Source: Daphnia pulex (lineage: Eukaryota; Arthropoda; Branchiopoda; Diplostraca; Daphniidae). From it: a stretch of 64,000 nt of DNA. Both the position numbers and the translations under genes were made by a program. Shown piece by piece: positions 34,820-45,289 of the stretch (position 1 is its first letter; each line of letters opens with the position of its first letter). The notes below the pieces were generated by a model. It was not told the DNA's origin, ran no database searches, and saw only the letters and a program-made list of their open reading frames with translations. The stretch covers positions 2,046,001-2,110,000 of the forward strand of contig NC_060019.1 of the NCBI RefSeq assembly GCF_021134715.1, in the 5' to 3' direction.

Positions 34820-37612
34820 ATGTCGGATCCTGATCAGTCAAGCGACTCTAGCTCAAGTTCTAGTAGTTCAGGCTCCGATTCATCAAGAGGGGGAGGCGTA
34901 AAGAAATTTCGTCTCTCAAGTGAAAAGTCAGCTACCTTAGCCGGCTGGGTTGTATCGGGTTTAGATGACACTCGAGCGAAAAGTGCTAGAGAGGCCTTTA
35001 GACCCAAGCTAAAGAAGAACGCCGACCTGCTGATCAACCCCAATCTAGATGAGGCTTTCTACATCCGGCTGAAGGCAGTTAAGTCATCTTCGGCAGCTAA
35101 GGCCAACATCGACCCAATCGAGAAGATCTACAGAAACCAAACCTTCAAGATCCTTGACTTAGTCAAGCCCATCATGTTTCTGGCGAGTCGAATCAAGAAA
35201 AAGAAGAAATCCCGAGCCGACGCCAAGGCGGTTAAGACGGCTCTGAAGCTCTGGGCGGTGGTGTACCACGACATCACGAACGCGCGACGCCGCAACATTC
35301 TGGCCCAAATCTACCCACAGAATATCGGGCTACTGGACGACAAGGCTATCCTACCAACCGGCGGAGAACATCTCTTCGGTCCGAAGTTTACCCAGGCCCT
35401 GGTCGAGCAGGTGAAGACACTGAACGCTCTTGAAACCGCGGGAGCCCCTCGCGCGTCTGGATCCAGCGGCGGTCATGGTCAACGCCAATCGGGTCGCAGT
35501 TTCAGCAATCCACCGGCATCTTCAGGCGGTCGCTATTCAAATCCCGGATCCCGGTATGTCCAAACTATTCTTGCCTTTCACGATTCTTTTGGGGGTCGCA
35601 TAGCGCGTTTTGCGTCTGAATGGTCAAAACTTACTCTCGACCCGTGGATTTTATCGACGGTGTCTCAAGGTTTACAACTAGACTTTATTTCTGAGCCCGT
35701 CCAATTTTTTATTCCACCAAACGCCTGCATGGACACGCATCAATACGATTGCTGCAAGCAGGAAGTGAATTCACTCATAGAAAAAGGAGCGATTGTTAGG
35801 GCCCGTGATCAAGGTTTCATCTCCAGCATTTTTCTAATTCCGAAAAGAACAGGAGGTTATAGGCCCATCATTAACCTGAAAGCACTTAATCGTTTTCTGT
35901 CTTATCAAAAATTCAAGATGGAGGGCATTTCATCAGTGAGACATACGATTCGGGAAGGGGATTGGCTGACCAAGTTGGACTTGAAAGATGCATATTTGAC
36001 GGTCCCTATTTTTGAAGGCCATCGGAAATTCCTTCAGTTTAAATGGGAGGGCGTTTTATTCGAATTCGTGTCCCTCCCCTTCGGTTTAAGCTCCGCGCCA
36101 TGGGCGTTTACCAAGCTTTTAAGGGTAGTGGTAGCCTTCCTGCGGAAGAACGGCCTCCGTCTCGTGATCTACCTGGATGATATTCTAATCGCGGCTAGCT
36201 CCCAGTCGGAAGCCAAGGTCGCTGTGAAAAGAGTAAGATCGCTGCTAGAGTCCCTAGGCTTTGTGATTAGTGACGAAAAATCATCGGAAGAGCCCTCTCA
36301 GAAATTAGAATACATAGGCCTGTTCATCGACTCAGTCAAAATGAAACTAATCTTGCCGGACAGGAAGAGACTTGACATTTTTCGCCTTTGTAAATCTGCG
36401 CTGAAGGAACCTCAAATTTCCCAAATCGATCTGGAAAAGATTATCGGAAATTTGAATTGGGCAGCAGCAGCCGTTAACTTTGCCCCAGCCCATTTTCGCG
36501 GTCTTCAGATCCTCCTGAACTCCCGGCCAGAGGGCCGTCTGATTAGGTCAAGTGAATCCTTTACCCTGTCAAAAGAGGCGCGTAAAGACCTACTTTGGTG
36601 GCTTTCAGAGGCAGATTTTTTATCTGGCCGACCGCTCATTTTTCCGGCGCCGGATCTGTCCATCGCGTCGGATGCATCCTTATCAGGATGGGGGGCAGTA
36701 TGCAAAGATTTGAGAACGGGGGGGCCATGGACAAAGGACGAAAGCAAGGAACACATCAATTTTTTAGAGCTCCTGGCAGCACTCAAGGCCCTTCAATGCT
36801 TTACAGCAACGGCCCACGACACCACAATCGAATTAAGGATGGATAACACCTCAGCTGTCAGCTACGTGAACAGAATGGGGGGTTGTAAATCAGCGAACCT
36901 TTGCAGTATCGCATTGGAAATTTCGAAATGGTGCGAGTGCCGTAACTTGTCTCTTTGTGCCGTATTTGTGCCCGGCGTAACAAATATTCTGGCCGACGCA
37001 GAATCTCGGAGGCCTCTGTCGTCGGGGGACTGGAAACTGGACCCGCAATCGTTCAAAACAATTCAGGCAATTTGGGAAGTAGAAGTGGATCTCTTCGCGA
37101 GCTCATGGAACGCTCAGTTACCGATTTTTGTCAGCCGGTTTCCGCAACCGGGAGCCTGGAAAACAGACGCTCTGTCGCTGAGCTGGAAGGCTCTCGCGGG
37201 ATATTGTTTCCCCCCCTTCAACTTGATTCCCTTCTGTCTGACGAAGGTTCGGCAAGAACAAGCCGAGATTGTACTAGTGACACCCTACTGGCCCAGCCAA
37301 TGCTGGTTCCCGTCCTTGATGGAACTAGCAACGGACATCCCGCTCCTTCTCTTCCCATCCAAGTCGTTGCTGACGTCCCCGTTGGGGGAGGGTCATCCAT
37401 TGACGAAAGACGAGTCCATCCGTCTAATCGCCTGGCGGCTCTCCGGAGTTGTCTGGAAGAGCGAGGCTTTCCGGAAAAAGTTATCGAGCTCATATTGGGA
37501 GCAACTCGTTCAAATACACACTCTGCATACCAGTCCGCTTGGGTCGCTTGGAGCAGTTGGTGTAGTCAACGGAACCACAATCCCCTGTCGTCTGGCGTCA
37601 AGGAGGTATTAA
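34820..37612 (+). CDS. DIRS polyprotein: Gag-like, reverse transcriptase, RNase H (930 aa)
   Basis: Starts at ATG 34,820, 30 bp after the left terminal repeat. Residues 1-230 are Gag-like: a Ser-rich start, basic stretches, a Gly/Ser-rich end. RT follows from about residue 325: SIFLIPKRTGGYRPIINLK, WLTKLDLKDAYLTVPI, FVSLPFGLSSAPWAFTKL and the catalytic VIYLDDILIAA (YLDD). RNase H has SIASDASLSGWGAV, INFLELLAALKAL, ELRMDNTSAVSYVNRMGG and VPGVTNILADAESR. The last part (SSWNAQLPIFVSRFPQPGAW) is typical of DIRS/Ngaro proteins. The frame is open throughout. It overlaps the recombinase ORF in another frame by several hundred bases. Confidence 0.92.
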   Translation: MSDPDQSSDSSSSSSSSGSDSSRGGGVKKFRLSSEKSATLAGWVVSGLDDTRAKSAREAFRPKLKKNADLLINPNLDEAFYIRLKAVKSSSAAKANIDPIEKIYRNQTFKILDLVKPIMFLASRIKKKKKSRADAKAVKTALKLWAVVYHDITNARRRNILAQIYPQNIGLLDDKAILPTGGEHLFGPKFTQALVEQVKTLNALETAGAPRASGSSGGHGQRQSGRSFSNPPASSGGRYSNPGSRYVQTILAFHDSFGGRIARFASEWSKLTLDPWILSTVSQGLQLDFISEPVQFFIPPNACMDTHQYDCCKQEVNSLIEKGAIVRARDQGFISSIFLIPKRTGGYRPIINLKALNRFLSYQKFKMEGISSVRHTIREGDWLTKLDLKDAYLTVPIFEGHRKFLQFKWEGVLFEFVSLPFGLSSAPWAFTKLLRVVVAFLRKNGLRLVIYLDDILIAASSQSEAKVAVKRVRSLLESLGFVISDEKSSEEPSQKLEYIGLFIDSVKMKLILPDRKRLDIFRLCKSALKEPQISQIDLEKIIGNLNWAAAAVNFAPAHFRGLQILLNSRPEGRLIRSSESFTLSKEARKDLLWWLSEADFLSGRPLIFPAPDLSIASDASLSGWGAVCKDLRTGGPWTKDESKEHINFLELLAALKALQCFTATAHDTTIELRMDNTSAVSYVNRMGGCKSANLCSIALEISKWCECRNLSLCAVFVPGVTNILADAESRRPLSSGDWKLDPQSFKTIQAIWEVEVDLFASSWNAQLPIFVSRFPQPGAWKTDALSLSWKALAGYCFPPFNLIPFCLTKVRQEQAEIVLVTPYWPSQCWFPSLMELATDIPLLLFPSKSLLTSPLGEGHPLTKDESIRLIAWRLSGVVWKSEAFRKKLSSSYWEQLVQIHTLHTSPLGSLGAVGVVNGTTIPCRLASRRY

Positions 37613-38455
37613 ATTTCCTTTCGGATTATTTTCATTCCGGTAAAAGCTACAGCACGGTAAATGTAGCCCGTTCAATGCTCTCATCCACCCTAAGCTTATC
37701 GTCAGAGAATCTAGAGGTCGGAAGGAACCCCCTGGTCGTTAACCTTATGAAAGGAGTTTATAATGAAAAGCCACCTGAGCCCAGATATACGAATACATGG
37801 GACCCTTCTGTAGTATTGACACACTTAGACGTATCCGCAAGCGCCCAGGACAGCCTCTCAATCTTGCAGCTAGCCCGCAAGACGACCACTCTTCTTGCCC
37901 TCACCTCGCTTTCAAGATGCGCCGATCTAGCTGCCATCCAGCTCCATTCCATCAGCTTCTCGGAAGGAGGAGTAAAGTTCGTTTTGAGCCGCCCAAGGAA
38001 AGCCCAACATTCCGGCCCGCTTCACGTGCTGTCAGTCGGAGCTTGGCACCAGAAACCCGCCATTTGCCCAGTGGCCTGCATGCGGAACTATATGGACCGC
38101 ACGGCTCCGCTTAGGAACGACTCAAATAGCGAGTCACTCTTCATCGGTTCAAACAAGCCCCATAAACCCGTATCAAGCTCGACGATTGGACGCTGGATCA
38201 AGGAGCAACTCAAAGAAGCAAGTATCGATACGTAAGTTTTTTCGGCCCATTCAGCAAGAGGAGCAGCCGCTTCTAAGGCGATGAATAGAGGCGTTCCAAT
38301 CCAATCGATCCTGAATTTAGGCCACTGGAGCCGGGAATCTACCTTTGCTAGGTTCTATAAAAGAACCGTGCCAGAAAATACCGATTTGGTGGGCGCATCC
38401 ATCTTACGCAGCCCAGAAGTTTCCAGCGAGCGTCAAATTCAACTCTCCGACTAGT
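36955..38455 (+). pseudogene. DIRS tyrosine recombinase with in-frame TAA at 38,233
   Basis: Lambda-integrase-type recombinase, expected to insert the circular DNA. The open frame begins near 36,955 inside the RT/RNase H ORF; I place the domain from about 37,400. The N-terminal core-binding part includes SAYQSAWVAWSSWCSQRN. The first catalytic Arg lies in LTSLSRCADLAAIQ. Directly before the HxxR motif a TAA at 38,233-38,235 interrupts the frame. After it the same frame continues with the HxxR box, a G-H-W box and the Tyr-containing FARFYKR, to TAG at 38,453-38,455. A single base change could explain the stop. Start codon and expression route (overlap, reinitiation) are uncertain. Confidence 0.85.
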
Positions 38456-38491
38456 AGTAGCCGTTGACCAGAGGGTATCTTGCTTTTAAGA

Positions 38492-38602
38492 CACAGTCAA
38501 TGTCGAACGAATTTACCGACAATTGGTAAATTGTTCGAGCGAGCTTTAGCTCGCGATGAACAATTGGGATTGTTGGGGGAATGGAGTGAAGACATTGACT
38601 GT
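38492..38602. repeat. Internal complementary region of DIRS element
   Basis: The left half is the inverse of 34,648-34,680; the right half is the inverse of 39,046-39,126. They meet at a shared AATT. Short inverted arms (GCGAGCTTTAGCTCGC) lie inside. Confidence 0.9.
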
Positions 38603-38934
38603 CTTCTAACCACCCATCCCGCCCACGTCATTCCCGTTTTTCATTATTATTTTTATCTTATATTTAATACCGAGCTATTTCTAACTATTTAAATACTTAA
38701 CTCGAATTAGGTGCATCCATTGATTGTCGACGGCCCACTAATTCTCCTTCATTTTATCTTTTTACTAGATACAACAACGGTGGCCAAAGATCAAATCACG
38801 GCCGCGGCGCAGCCAATCCCGCCAATAAAGGCGACGAGAACAACAACAACAACAGAAAATAGACTATTTGAACCGTGGATCGCTTTAAACTCTTTCCGTT
38901 AAGCCAGACCCACAGTTATTATATGCTTCCAATG
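38603..38934. other. DIRS spacer between the internal region and the right ITR
   Basis: No recognised domain. A 63-codon frame at 38,711-38,902 has no motif and is probably not coding. Confidence 0.4.
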
Positions 38935-39126
38935 CTGACGTGTCTAAGGGGGAGATCCGCCCACCTGAGCGCCATCTCTCACCTATCCCCCGTTTTGTTG
39001 TTCTTTTTTGTTTGCTGAGAAGCAGCTAAATATAGAGGTCGCACACAGTCAATGTCTTCACTCCATTCCCCCAACAATCCCAATTGTTCATCGCGAGCTA
39101 AAGCTCGCTCGAACAATTTACCAATT
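38935..39126 (-). repeat. Right inverted terminal repeat of DIRS element
   Basis: Begins CTGACGTGTCTAAGGGGGAG and ends AATTTACCAATT. It is longer than the left repeat because it adds a unique outer end matched only by the internal complementary region. Confidence 0.9.
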
Positions 39127-39284
39127 CTCCCTAGCTTTTGTACTTTTTAAATTTTCTTTTACTCTTTTAGCTCAATTTTATAACGTTTGCAGAAATTATA
39201 ACCTAGATTGAAATAATAAAAATGTATTTCAATCACTACCATTAACCTACATAATTATTTTATACAGTTATAGCGGGAAGAAGA

Positions 39285-39375
39285 CACTGTGGAGGGAGGG
39301 GGAATAGAACCCGGAAACCACCAGAGGACATCTTATCAACACTAGGCGCCATAACCATTAAACCATGGTCGCACA
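39285..39375 (-). repeat. tRNA-like SINE fragment, family 3
   Basis: Minus strand: A-box-like TGGTTTAATGGTTATGGCG and B-box-like GGGTTCTATTCCC about 50 bp apart. It is not a canonical tRNA, as no clean acceptor stem forms. Confidence 0.45.
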
Positions 39376-41225
39376 ATCTGTTTCATAGAAATTCTCACGA
39401 AAATGCTTACTGTTTCATATTGCTTTTAATTTTCAACATTACTATTCAAATCCATAATAAAATGTAGTTTAAGCATTTAGTTAACAATTTTACCACTAGA
39501 TGTAGCATTTTTGCCTCAGTTGAACACACCCAAAAACGGAAAAACTTTTTCGACATTTTTTTTTAAACGGACAAACCCAGACCCAGTAAGTATGGGTAGG
39601 GAAATAGTGAAATAGTTAGTTTATACTAAAAAAATGAAAAAAAAATGAGAATTAATGAAAATTTTTGATTCGTAAGGAAAGCTTTTCGTTTACATATTTT
39701 CAGCGCAGATGGGTGAGGCGGATTCGGCCGTCATATCTGAAAGAGTGGGCCATTAAATAAAGTAAATAGTAAAATTAATGATCAAATGAAAATTTTCGAT
39801 TACAATGCGTAAGCAATGAAAATTTTAAGGTTATATTAGCTGATCACCGGAACGCTGTCCAGTTTCCAGATTGACTTGGGTAGGGGCTTCCGCTTCCCAT
39901 GTTGAATGGCCTAATTTGGTTTTGAAGGATATTCGCTCGTGGAAAACGCGGCTGAGCAGTGAAGGTTTTCTTGGCCGGTTCCCTAAATGGTGGGCGTGAA
40001 GGATCCTGGGCGCGATGTGTGAGTTGATGCGCCAATTCTTCCAAGAGAACCGAAGTCTTCCCCAGCAGAATGATTGACTCGATGATCCAAGATTTAAGCT
40101 CGGCATCACTTCATCGAATTCCAAATCTTAAAAAATTAAAAAGTAACAACATAAGGAAATCAGAACTGAATTTTCAAAAAAGTTTCGATTGGTACGTTTG
40201 AACCAACCAATTTTAATGGAAAAACACGAGAGAATTTTCCTGGCGCATGTCAATTTTTTCAACCGGATTGACTGGGGGCGATCTAGGACTACTCTAATAA
40301 GGAAGGATCGCAATAAAAATGTCTCCAACTACTTTCTGCCGACTCGTTCGATATTAATACGAGAAATGCTGTGACTTCCGTTTATTGAGAACAGAAAATG
40401 AGAAAAGCTATATTGCTGCAAAATAAGATAGATGACTTGATTGTGATTGGGAACTCAATTAGATCATCTTTCAATTTTTAGATCATCTAATTTAGATGAA
40501 CTAATAATCGCCTCATTTCGTTCCCATGTGATGAAAAATGAAAACTAACCAAAACCATACACATTATCACATACACCCAGACACCTATAATGGTTACCGT
40601 CGTATGACAGTTGAGAGAAATTCACAGCACTTTGAAGGAGAACTTTTCTTACTTGCTCTTACACGATATTGGGAGGGCTATTCCTCTCAGCATGATTAAC
40701 TCAGTCTCACACACTGAACAATTATTACTTTCCAGTAAAAATATGGTAAATTATTGGTGAATTTATTCCTCTACGCTTAATAATTTTTCCTCAATTGGTT
40801 GAAAATGATGGCGAAACCAAAGTAAAAGAAAAACGCAGCCCTTATTATAATAGGATTCAGATAGCAGCTCCGAAGGTACCTGAAACGAATTCGTGTGAAA
40901 AATTTAATCAATCGTATTGATCTAATATGTTTAGTAATTCGATTTACCATTGAATTAATTAATAAAAATAGTAATTTTAACAGCTCAGTCTCGGGAGAGT
41001 CGCGATCCGTCGTCCGGACAACTTCATGTCGTCTCCACACATTCCCAGCAGGTAACTAGTACCACCGGATTACATTAAAGTATTTTGTCGTTGAGCTACG
41101 AGACCGTATACGTAATTCGTTTTTCAGGGGTTTTGTTGGTGTTCAAAAATCATGTCGGAAATGTCAAAATGAAGACAAGAAGAATTCAAGGAATCATTTT
41201 GGGACACAATTAGAGAATATTCGCT
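39376..41225. other. Intergenic; no gene recognised
   Basis: Mostly AT-rich. Minus-strand frames at 39,831-40,124 show no motif I recognise. 40,777-41,060 is also unassigned. Confidence 0.35.
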
Positions 41226-41228
41226 AAG

Positions 41229-41300
41229 GTTAATTATTACCATATTCACAATGAGATCAGGATCATTCCAATGGCCAGGGGTAGCAACATTGAGGCAATT
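41229..41300 (-). pseudogene. Alpha-galactosidase (GH27) exon relic
   Basis: Minus strand encodes NVATPGHWNDPDLIVNM followed by a GTAATAATTAA donor. The GHWNDPD motif is diagnostic of GH27. The same AATATGGTAATAATTAAC end occurs at about 16,310 in the other relic, which has lost most of this motif. No further GH27 exons are found nearby. Confidence 0.65.
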
Positions 41301-42970
41301 GTTGATCAAGATTCGACTTACAAATTGGATTTCAGCGTCAGGGAATATCGGCAAAACTTGGAGATGACGCAGAGCAAAAAGATTCTGACTCTAGGGCCAT
41401 GCGACAGCATTAATATTCCGGATGTGAGGGAATTTCGCCGCGAACTACTCCACCTGGTGGAAGAGTTGTCGAACAACAACTGACACTCGCGAGATTGAAA
41501 CGGCCGATAATTCCGGATTCTCCAAAGTGATTCGAGGTAATCGCGAGTGGCCGTCATTTATTGCCCGGTTCACCCGTGGCCCTGGACCCGTTCGTATCCA
41601 ACAGAAGTGCTTCTTTTTGACCCGATTTTGGTGGAGTTGATCCTATTCGATCGTGACATCGAAAAGATACGCGAGAATTACGATCGCACCTATCCGGACT
41701 TGATGGTGGACGCTTATGTCGAACTCTAATCACTGGAACATCTTTTACGAAAACCTGAAAATCCGCTGGATCCGTCACGGTCGACAGTTCCGCATCAATG
41801 AACACCTCGGAACTCTTTCTCTGAAGCACGAAGTTCACCGCCTGATACAAAAAGAAAATCTTCTAAAAATAAAATTTTGTGCTGATTGATCAAAATTTAA
41901 TTCTGATAATAAACATTTCATTAAAAAAAAAGAATAACCCGTTTTTATTTCTGTAGCATACGACTACCTCGTGTTTGTTGTTCTAACAAATAACCAGGAA
42001 GTGCCAGTGCAGGACTGCAGGTCCCTCTTAGTCATGAAATTTTGAAATTTAGTCAAGAATTTTTCACCAGACAGGATAAAAGGGTTGTCCTCGTGAATAC
42101 CCCCACACTCGCAGGGTGTACACGAGGACATTTAAAGATAGGGGAACTGGGGAGGAATACGTTACTCATCGGCCGACATTGGAGATTTCTCTAATCAGGA
42201 TGATGTTTATCTAAATGATAAATAAAAAATTGGGATACGAAAAATATTTGTAGGAACAAACAAGCAAGGAGAAGTTGAAAATGAGACAGTGGGTAAACTC
42301 AAATTGTTAATAAACAGGAGAATCAAGGTTTCCACATCTTCATTTGTGCAAGGCATGCATATTTTGAATAATTAAAATATCTAGCATATTGTGGGAATAA
42401 AAGAAATAACACAAATCATATAATCCTAGCAATGATACTGAAATTGTTGCTAATGACAGGTAAATATAACACCAGCACAACCAAAACTGGCATATCTTGT
42501 GGATATGATATAACGATGCTCAGGCCTCAGATCTTCACAAGGGAAAAGGTAACATCATTCTATTTGTATTCTTCGTTTCATATTTACCTGCTGAACTGCA
42601 TGCTGTGTGTATCAAGCGATTTTATAAAAAGTTGCGACCAGAGTTGACACATGCAATATTTTTTGTTTTACCTTTACTTTTTGTTCGTGCAGCCAAGTAT
42701 GTTTCCAAAAACGCTATCGTTCCGTTTTCTTTAGAATTCGTCTCTTTTTTCGAAACTTTGACACAAAGTGAAAGCAGACGACACTAATATTCTATTCTAA
42801 TTAGCCGTTCTTAAGAATCGATAGAAAAATCGAGCATCCCCGCTAAAAAAACGATCAAACGTTAAATCCAATGAAGGACTCTTTTGCTAAAAGGATCAAA
42901 AACAACTTATGCTAAAGAGAAGGTGTAAAGGCAGGACAAATAATAAATTTCGATTCAAAAATTTACTTAA
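41301..42970. other. Unassigned stretch with broken frames and one hairpin
   Basis: 41,300-41,730 has coding-like plus-strand pieces (VREYRQNLEMTQSKKILTLG; VELILFDRDIEKIRENYDRT) broken by stops; family unknown. A hairpin like that at 33.6 kb lies at 42,089-42,127. The rest is AT-rich. Confidence 0.35.
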
Positions 42971-42974
42971 TTCA

Positions 42975-43200
42975 GCCTGTGGGGAAAAACCGAGACCATA
43001 AAAACACTTTCACTCGCTTTCACTTTATTCGTCTCTCATTTTCAACTGAGCTGGCAAAATAAACCAGAGGGCAAATGGCATTGAGTCCATTGACGGGCAA
43101 TCAATCGGGCCGGCAATAAGACGTATAACCTTCTCAACAAATAATTAACACATTTTGCTCCGTAGTCTATTTGAGGGTATATACTTTCTAAAACTGTTTA
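42975..43200 (+). promoter_or_regulatory. Copy of the peroxidase 5' flank, now without a peroxidase gene
   Basis: Blocks GACCATAAAAACAC, CTCTCATTTTCAACTGAG, CCTTCTCAACAAATAATTA and ACTTTCTAAAACTGTTTAA appear in the same order as in the inverse of 4,440-4,620. No peroxidase coding sequence follows on the plus strand. Confidence 0.45.
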
Positions 43201-43429
43201 AAAAACCACGAGTAAAAAAAGCAATAAACAATTAAGTTCCGATGAAAGTAAACTTCCTCGTGAATCGTTTTTTTAAATTATTTAACGCATGATTTGATTT
43301 TACTCAATTTCCATTTTACTGCTTCGAGAACATGAAAGGTTTTGAGAGGGCTTTGACTTTCGGCAATATTTTCACACAGGATGAATACCACAATTTTTTG
43401 GGTCAGTTCACCCGAAATTTAATCGACAT

Positions 43430-43850
43430 TATAGTACTCCTGCAATCCAACCACTCTGCTGAATGAATAAAGGAATAAAGTTATACAGAATCGCGGGGTG
43501 TCAAATGCGCTTAGGTCCTAACAATTGTCACTCTAAGGGGGCTGGTGGACACGACAGGACCGGACAGGACTGATTGATAAAATCAAATGATCATATGCTG
43601 GTATTCAAATTTTATGAATTTAAATTTTCAAACTTTCTGAGAAATGAGAAATCATAATTCTGGTGAAAAGAAATATCAAATTTACTGGATCTTATAAATA
43701 ATTTAAGAATTGTAATATTTTTTTCCCCTCTTTAAGTGGAGTCCAAAATGAATCAATGAAAAATCAATAATAATTAAAATTAAATTTGATTGTATTGTTC
43801 CGAAAGTATTACACAGATATCGCATCAATTTCAAATTACATCGTATTACA
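43430..43850 (-). repeat. 3' flank of the lysine-rich ORF, inverted copy at 60.9-62.1 kb
   Basis: Landmarks ATATCTGTGTAATACTTTCGG, GCGCATTTGACACCC and CAGAGTGGTTGGATTGCAGG recur on the plus strand at 60,957-61,320 and 62,035-62,070, where a MITE separates the last block. Confidence 0.75.
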
Positions 43851-44552
43851 TCAAATCACATCTTCACTCTTCAGCTTCACAATCTCATATTCAGTTGACG
43901 AGTGGATTTTCGAGGCCTTCAGTCGTATAGTTAACTTAATCGAAGGCTGGGCTGCAGGTGTTGTAAGGACTGATGAGGTAGTAGATGTCCAATTCGCCTC
44001 TTTCTTGATAGTTGGTGCTTTCGATTTTATGGCCTTGGCGATTTCAGCCGCTACTGCCGCCTTCGACTCGGTCTTCAGGACTATTCTATTAGGAAGCTTA
44101 TTCTTCTGGACCTTTGACTTGGTTGGTGTCGTACGTTCTTTTTTCAGTGACTTGATGTCAGTCATCATTTGGTCCTTGAGAAACGGCTTCTTTTTCTTTC
44201 CTTTCGGCACAAGGTGCATTCGACTGATCGATGGCATCACCAGGTCAACAACGGGAGTTGTGCTGCATCGCATGAACAGCGATGGCGGTGCAACAGCGGT
44301 GACAACTTTATTTTCTCTCCGTTTGTATGATCGGATCCTCTCTGGCCTGGTCGGATTTCTTGTTATAAACTTTTCAATGTCATAGATCGCGTGGGCAGGG
44401 ACATAGTACGGTGTGCGCAACGGCTTCAACAGTGTGTTCGCGGGCAGTGTTGGTTTAGCCAATGTGACCGGTCTCCGATTGTCGATTTTGGATTTGACAA
44501 AAGGAAATTCTTTTTTAGCTCCAGGCAGTTTTCGAATTGGTTGAGTATTCAT
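43851..44552 (-). CDS. Lysine-rich 233-aa protein of unknown function, copy 1
   Basis: Intact single-exon ORF from ATG (AGAAATGAATACTC) to TGA. It is strongly basic, with K/R clusters (PKGKKKKPFLKDQMMTDIKS; SKVQKNKLPNR), an Ala-rich stretch (KAAVAAEIAKAIKSKA) and proline-rich segments. A conserved block (LRTPYYVPAHAIYDIEKFIT) is shared with the copy at 60,319-60,926. There is no signal peptide, membrane helix or known domain. Charge suggests nucleic-acid binding or nuclear location; this is inference. An inverted, frameshifted duplicate 16 kb away shares its 3' flank, so it belongs to a duplicated segment or an unknown mobile element. Confidence 0.6.
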   Translation of the reverse strand: MNTQPIRKLPGAKKEFPFVKSKIDNRRPVTLAKPTLPANTLLKPLRTPYYVPAHAIYDIEKFITRNPTRPERIRSYKRRENKVVTAVAPPSLFMRCSTTPVVDLVMPSISRMHLVPKGKKKKPFLKDQMMTDIKSLKKERTTPTKSKVQKNKLPNRIVLKTESKAAVAAEIAKAIKSKAPTIKKEANWTSTTSSVLTTPAAQPSIKLTIRLKASKIHSSTEYEIVKLKSEDVI

Positions 44553-45039
44553 TTCTGACTTGGAGTTCGTATTCGTAGGTTAATACAGAACGTATAATTT
44601 GTATAGGAGCGGAACACTCCCTACTTATAACCTCGCTATCCCGAAATTGTTCAGCAAAGCCCTGTCGCCACTGATTTTGCTACTTTTTTAAATTAATTGT
44701 TTAACGAAAATTGTTTTAAATCAGATAATATCAACACTTACTATTTTAGCAATAATGTTCATTCATATTTAAAAGCATTAATCTATTTCAACTTAATCTT
44801 TATCTAAAATTAGTTTTCGTTGTTTCGGCGATGCAAGAAGTCCTGTACTGTGGTCACTCTAAAGATTGCCGCAAAAATAAGTGGCGCCAGGTGTTTGCTG
44901 TGGCACTCTTGGGATAGCTGATAGATAAGTATGGGCAATCCTCCTATTCCATTTCCAATTTATACGTTCTGCATAAACTTTCACCGTAAATACTGAAGGT
45001 GAAATAATTAATTATTTTTCGTCGGTGTTTTATTTAACA

Positions 45040-45200
45040 ACCGGCCGTTACAATGCAGAAGCTAGAACCTGACAACGAGGAAACGGAAACGAAATGAGAA
45101 ACTGGCTCGTCGCAGTCAGAGTCCCCCACAGTCTCGGACACGGACAAATATGAGTCCGGGCACGGATTCACAGATCGACCCGGAACCTGCTGAGAAATAG
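45040..45200 (+). pseudogene. Relic of the MIF4G-like gene C-terminus, copy B
   Basis: Encodes a degenerate acidic tail (LEPDNEETETK, stop, then SESPTVSDTDKYESG and a PEPAE-like end) resembling the last 60 residues of copies A and C. It is followed by the same downstream flank as copy A. The N-terminal and MIF4G-like parts are missing. Confidence 0.6.
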
Positions 45201-45289
45201 GAGATCTAACAGCCAAATTAGATCTTTCATTTTAAAGGTAAATCAGAAAAAAACCACACTCTTTTTTTTTTTTCGTTGATTTAATTTCA

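Larger units (their letters stand above)
34648..39126 (+). mobile_element. DIRS-type tyrosine-recombinase retrotransposon, full length
   Basis: Inverted terminal repeats (34,648-34,789 and 38,935-39,126) surround gag, RT, RNase H and a tyrosine recombinase. An internal complementary region (38,492-38,602) reads as the inverse of the left outer end joined to the inverse of the right outer end, overlapping at AATT. That arrangement is specific to DIRS elements and serves as template for a circular intermediate. No target duplication is seen, as expected. The recombinase ORF carries an in-frame stop, so this copy may need help in trans. Confidence 0.93.

Noticed and set aside
41271-41729. Plus-strand gene at 41.3-41.7 kb
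   Set aside because: Two short coding-like pieces in different frames with stops; no family recognised and it overlaps the GH27 relic on the other strand.
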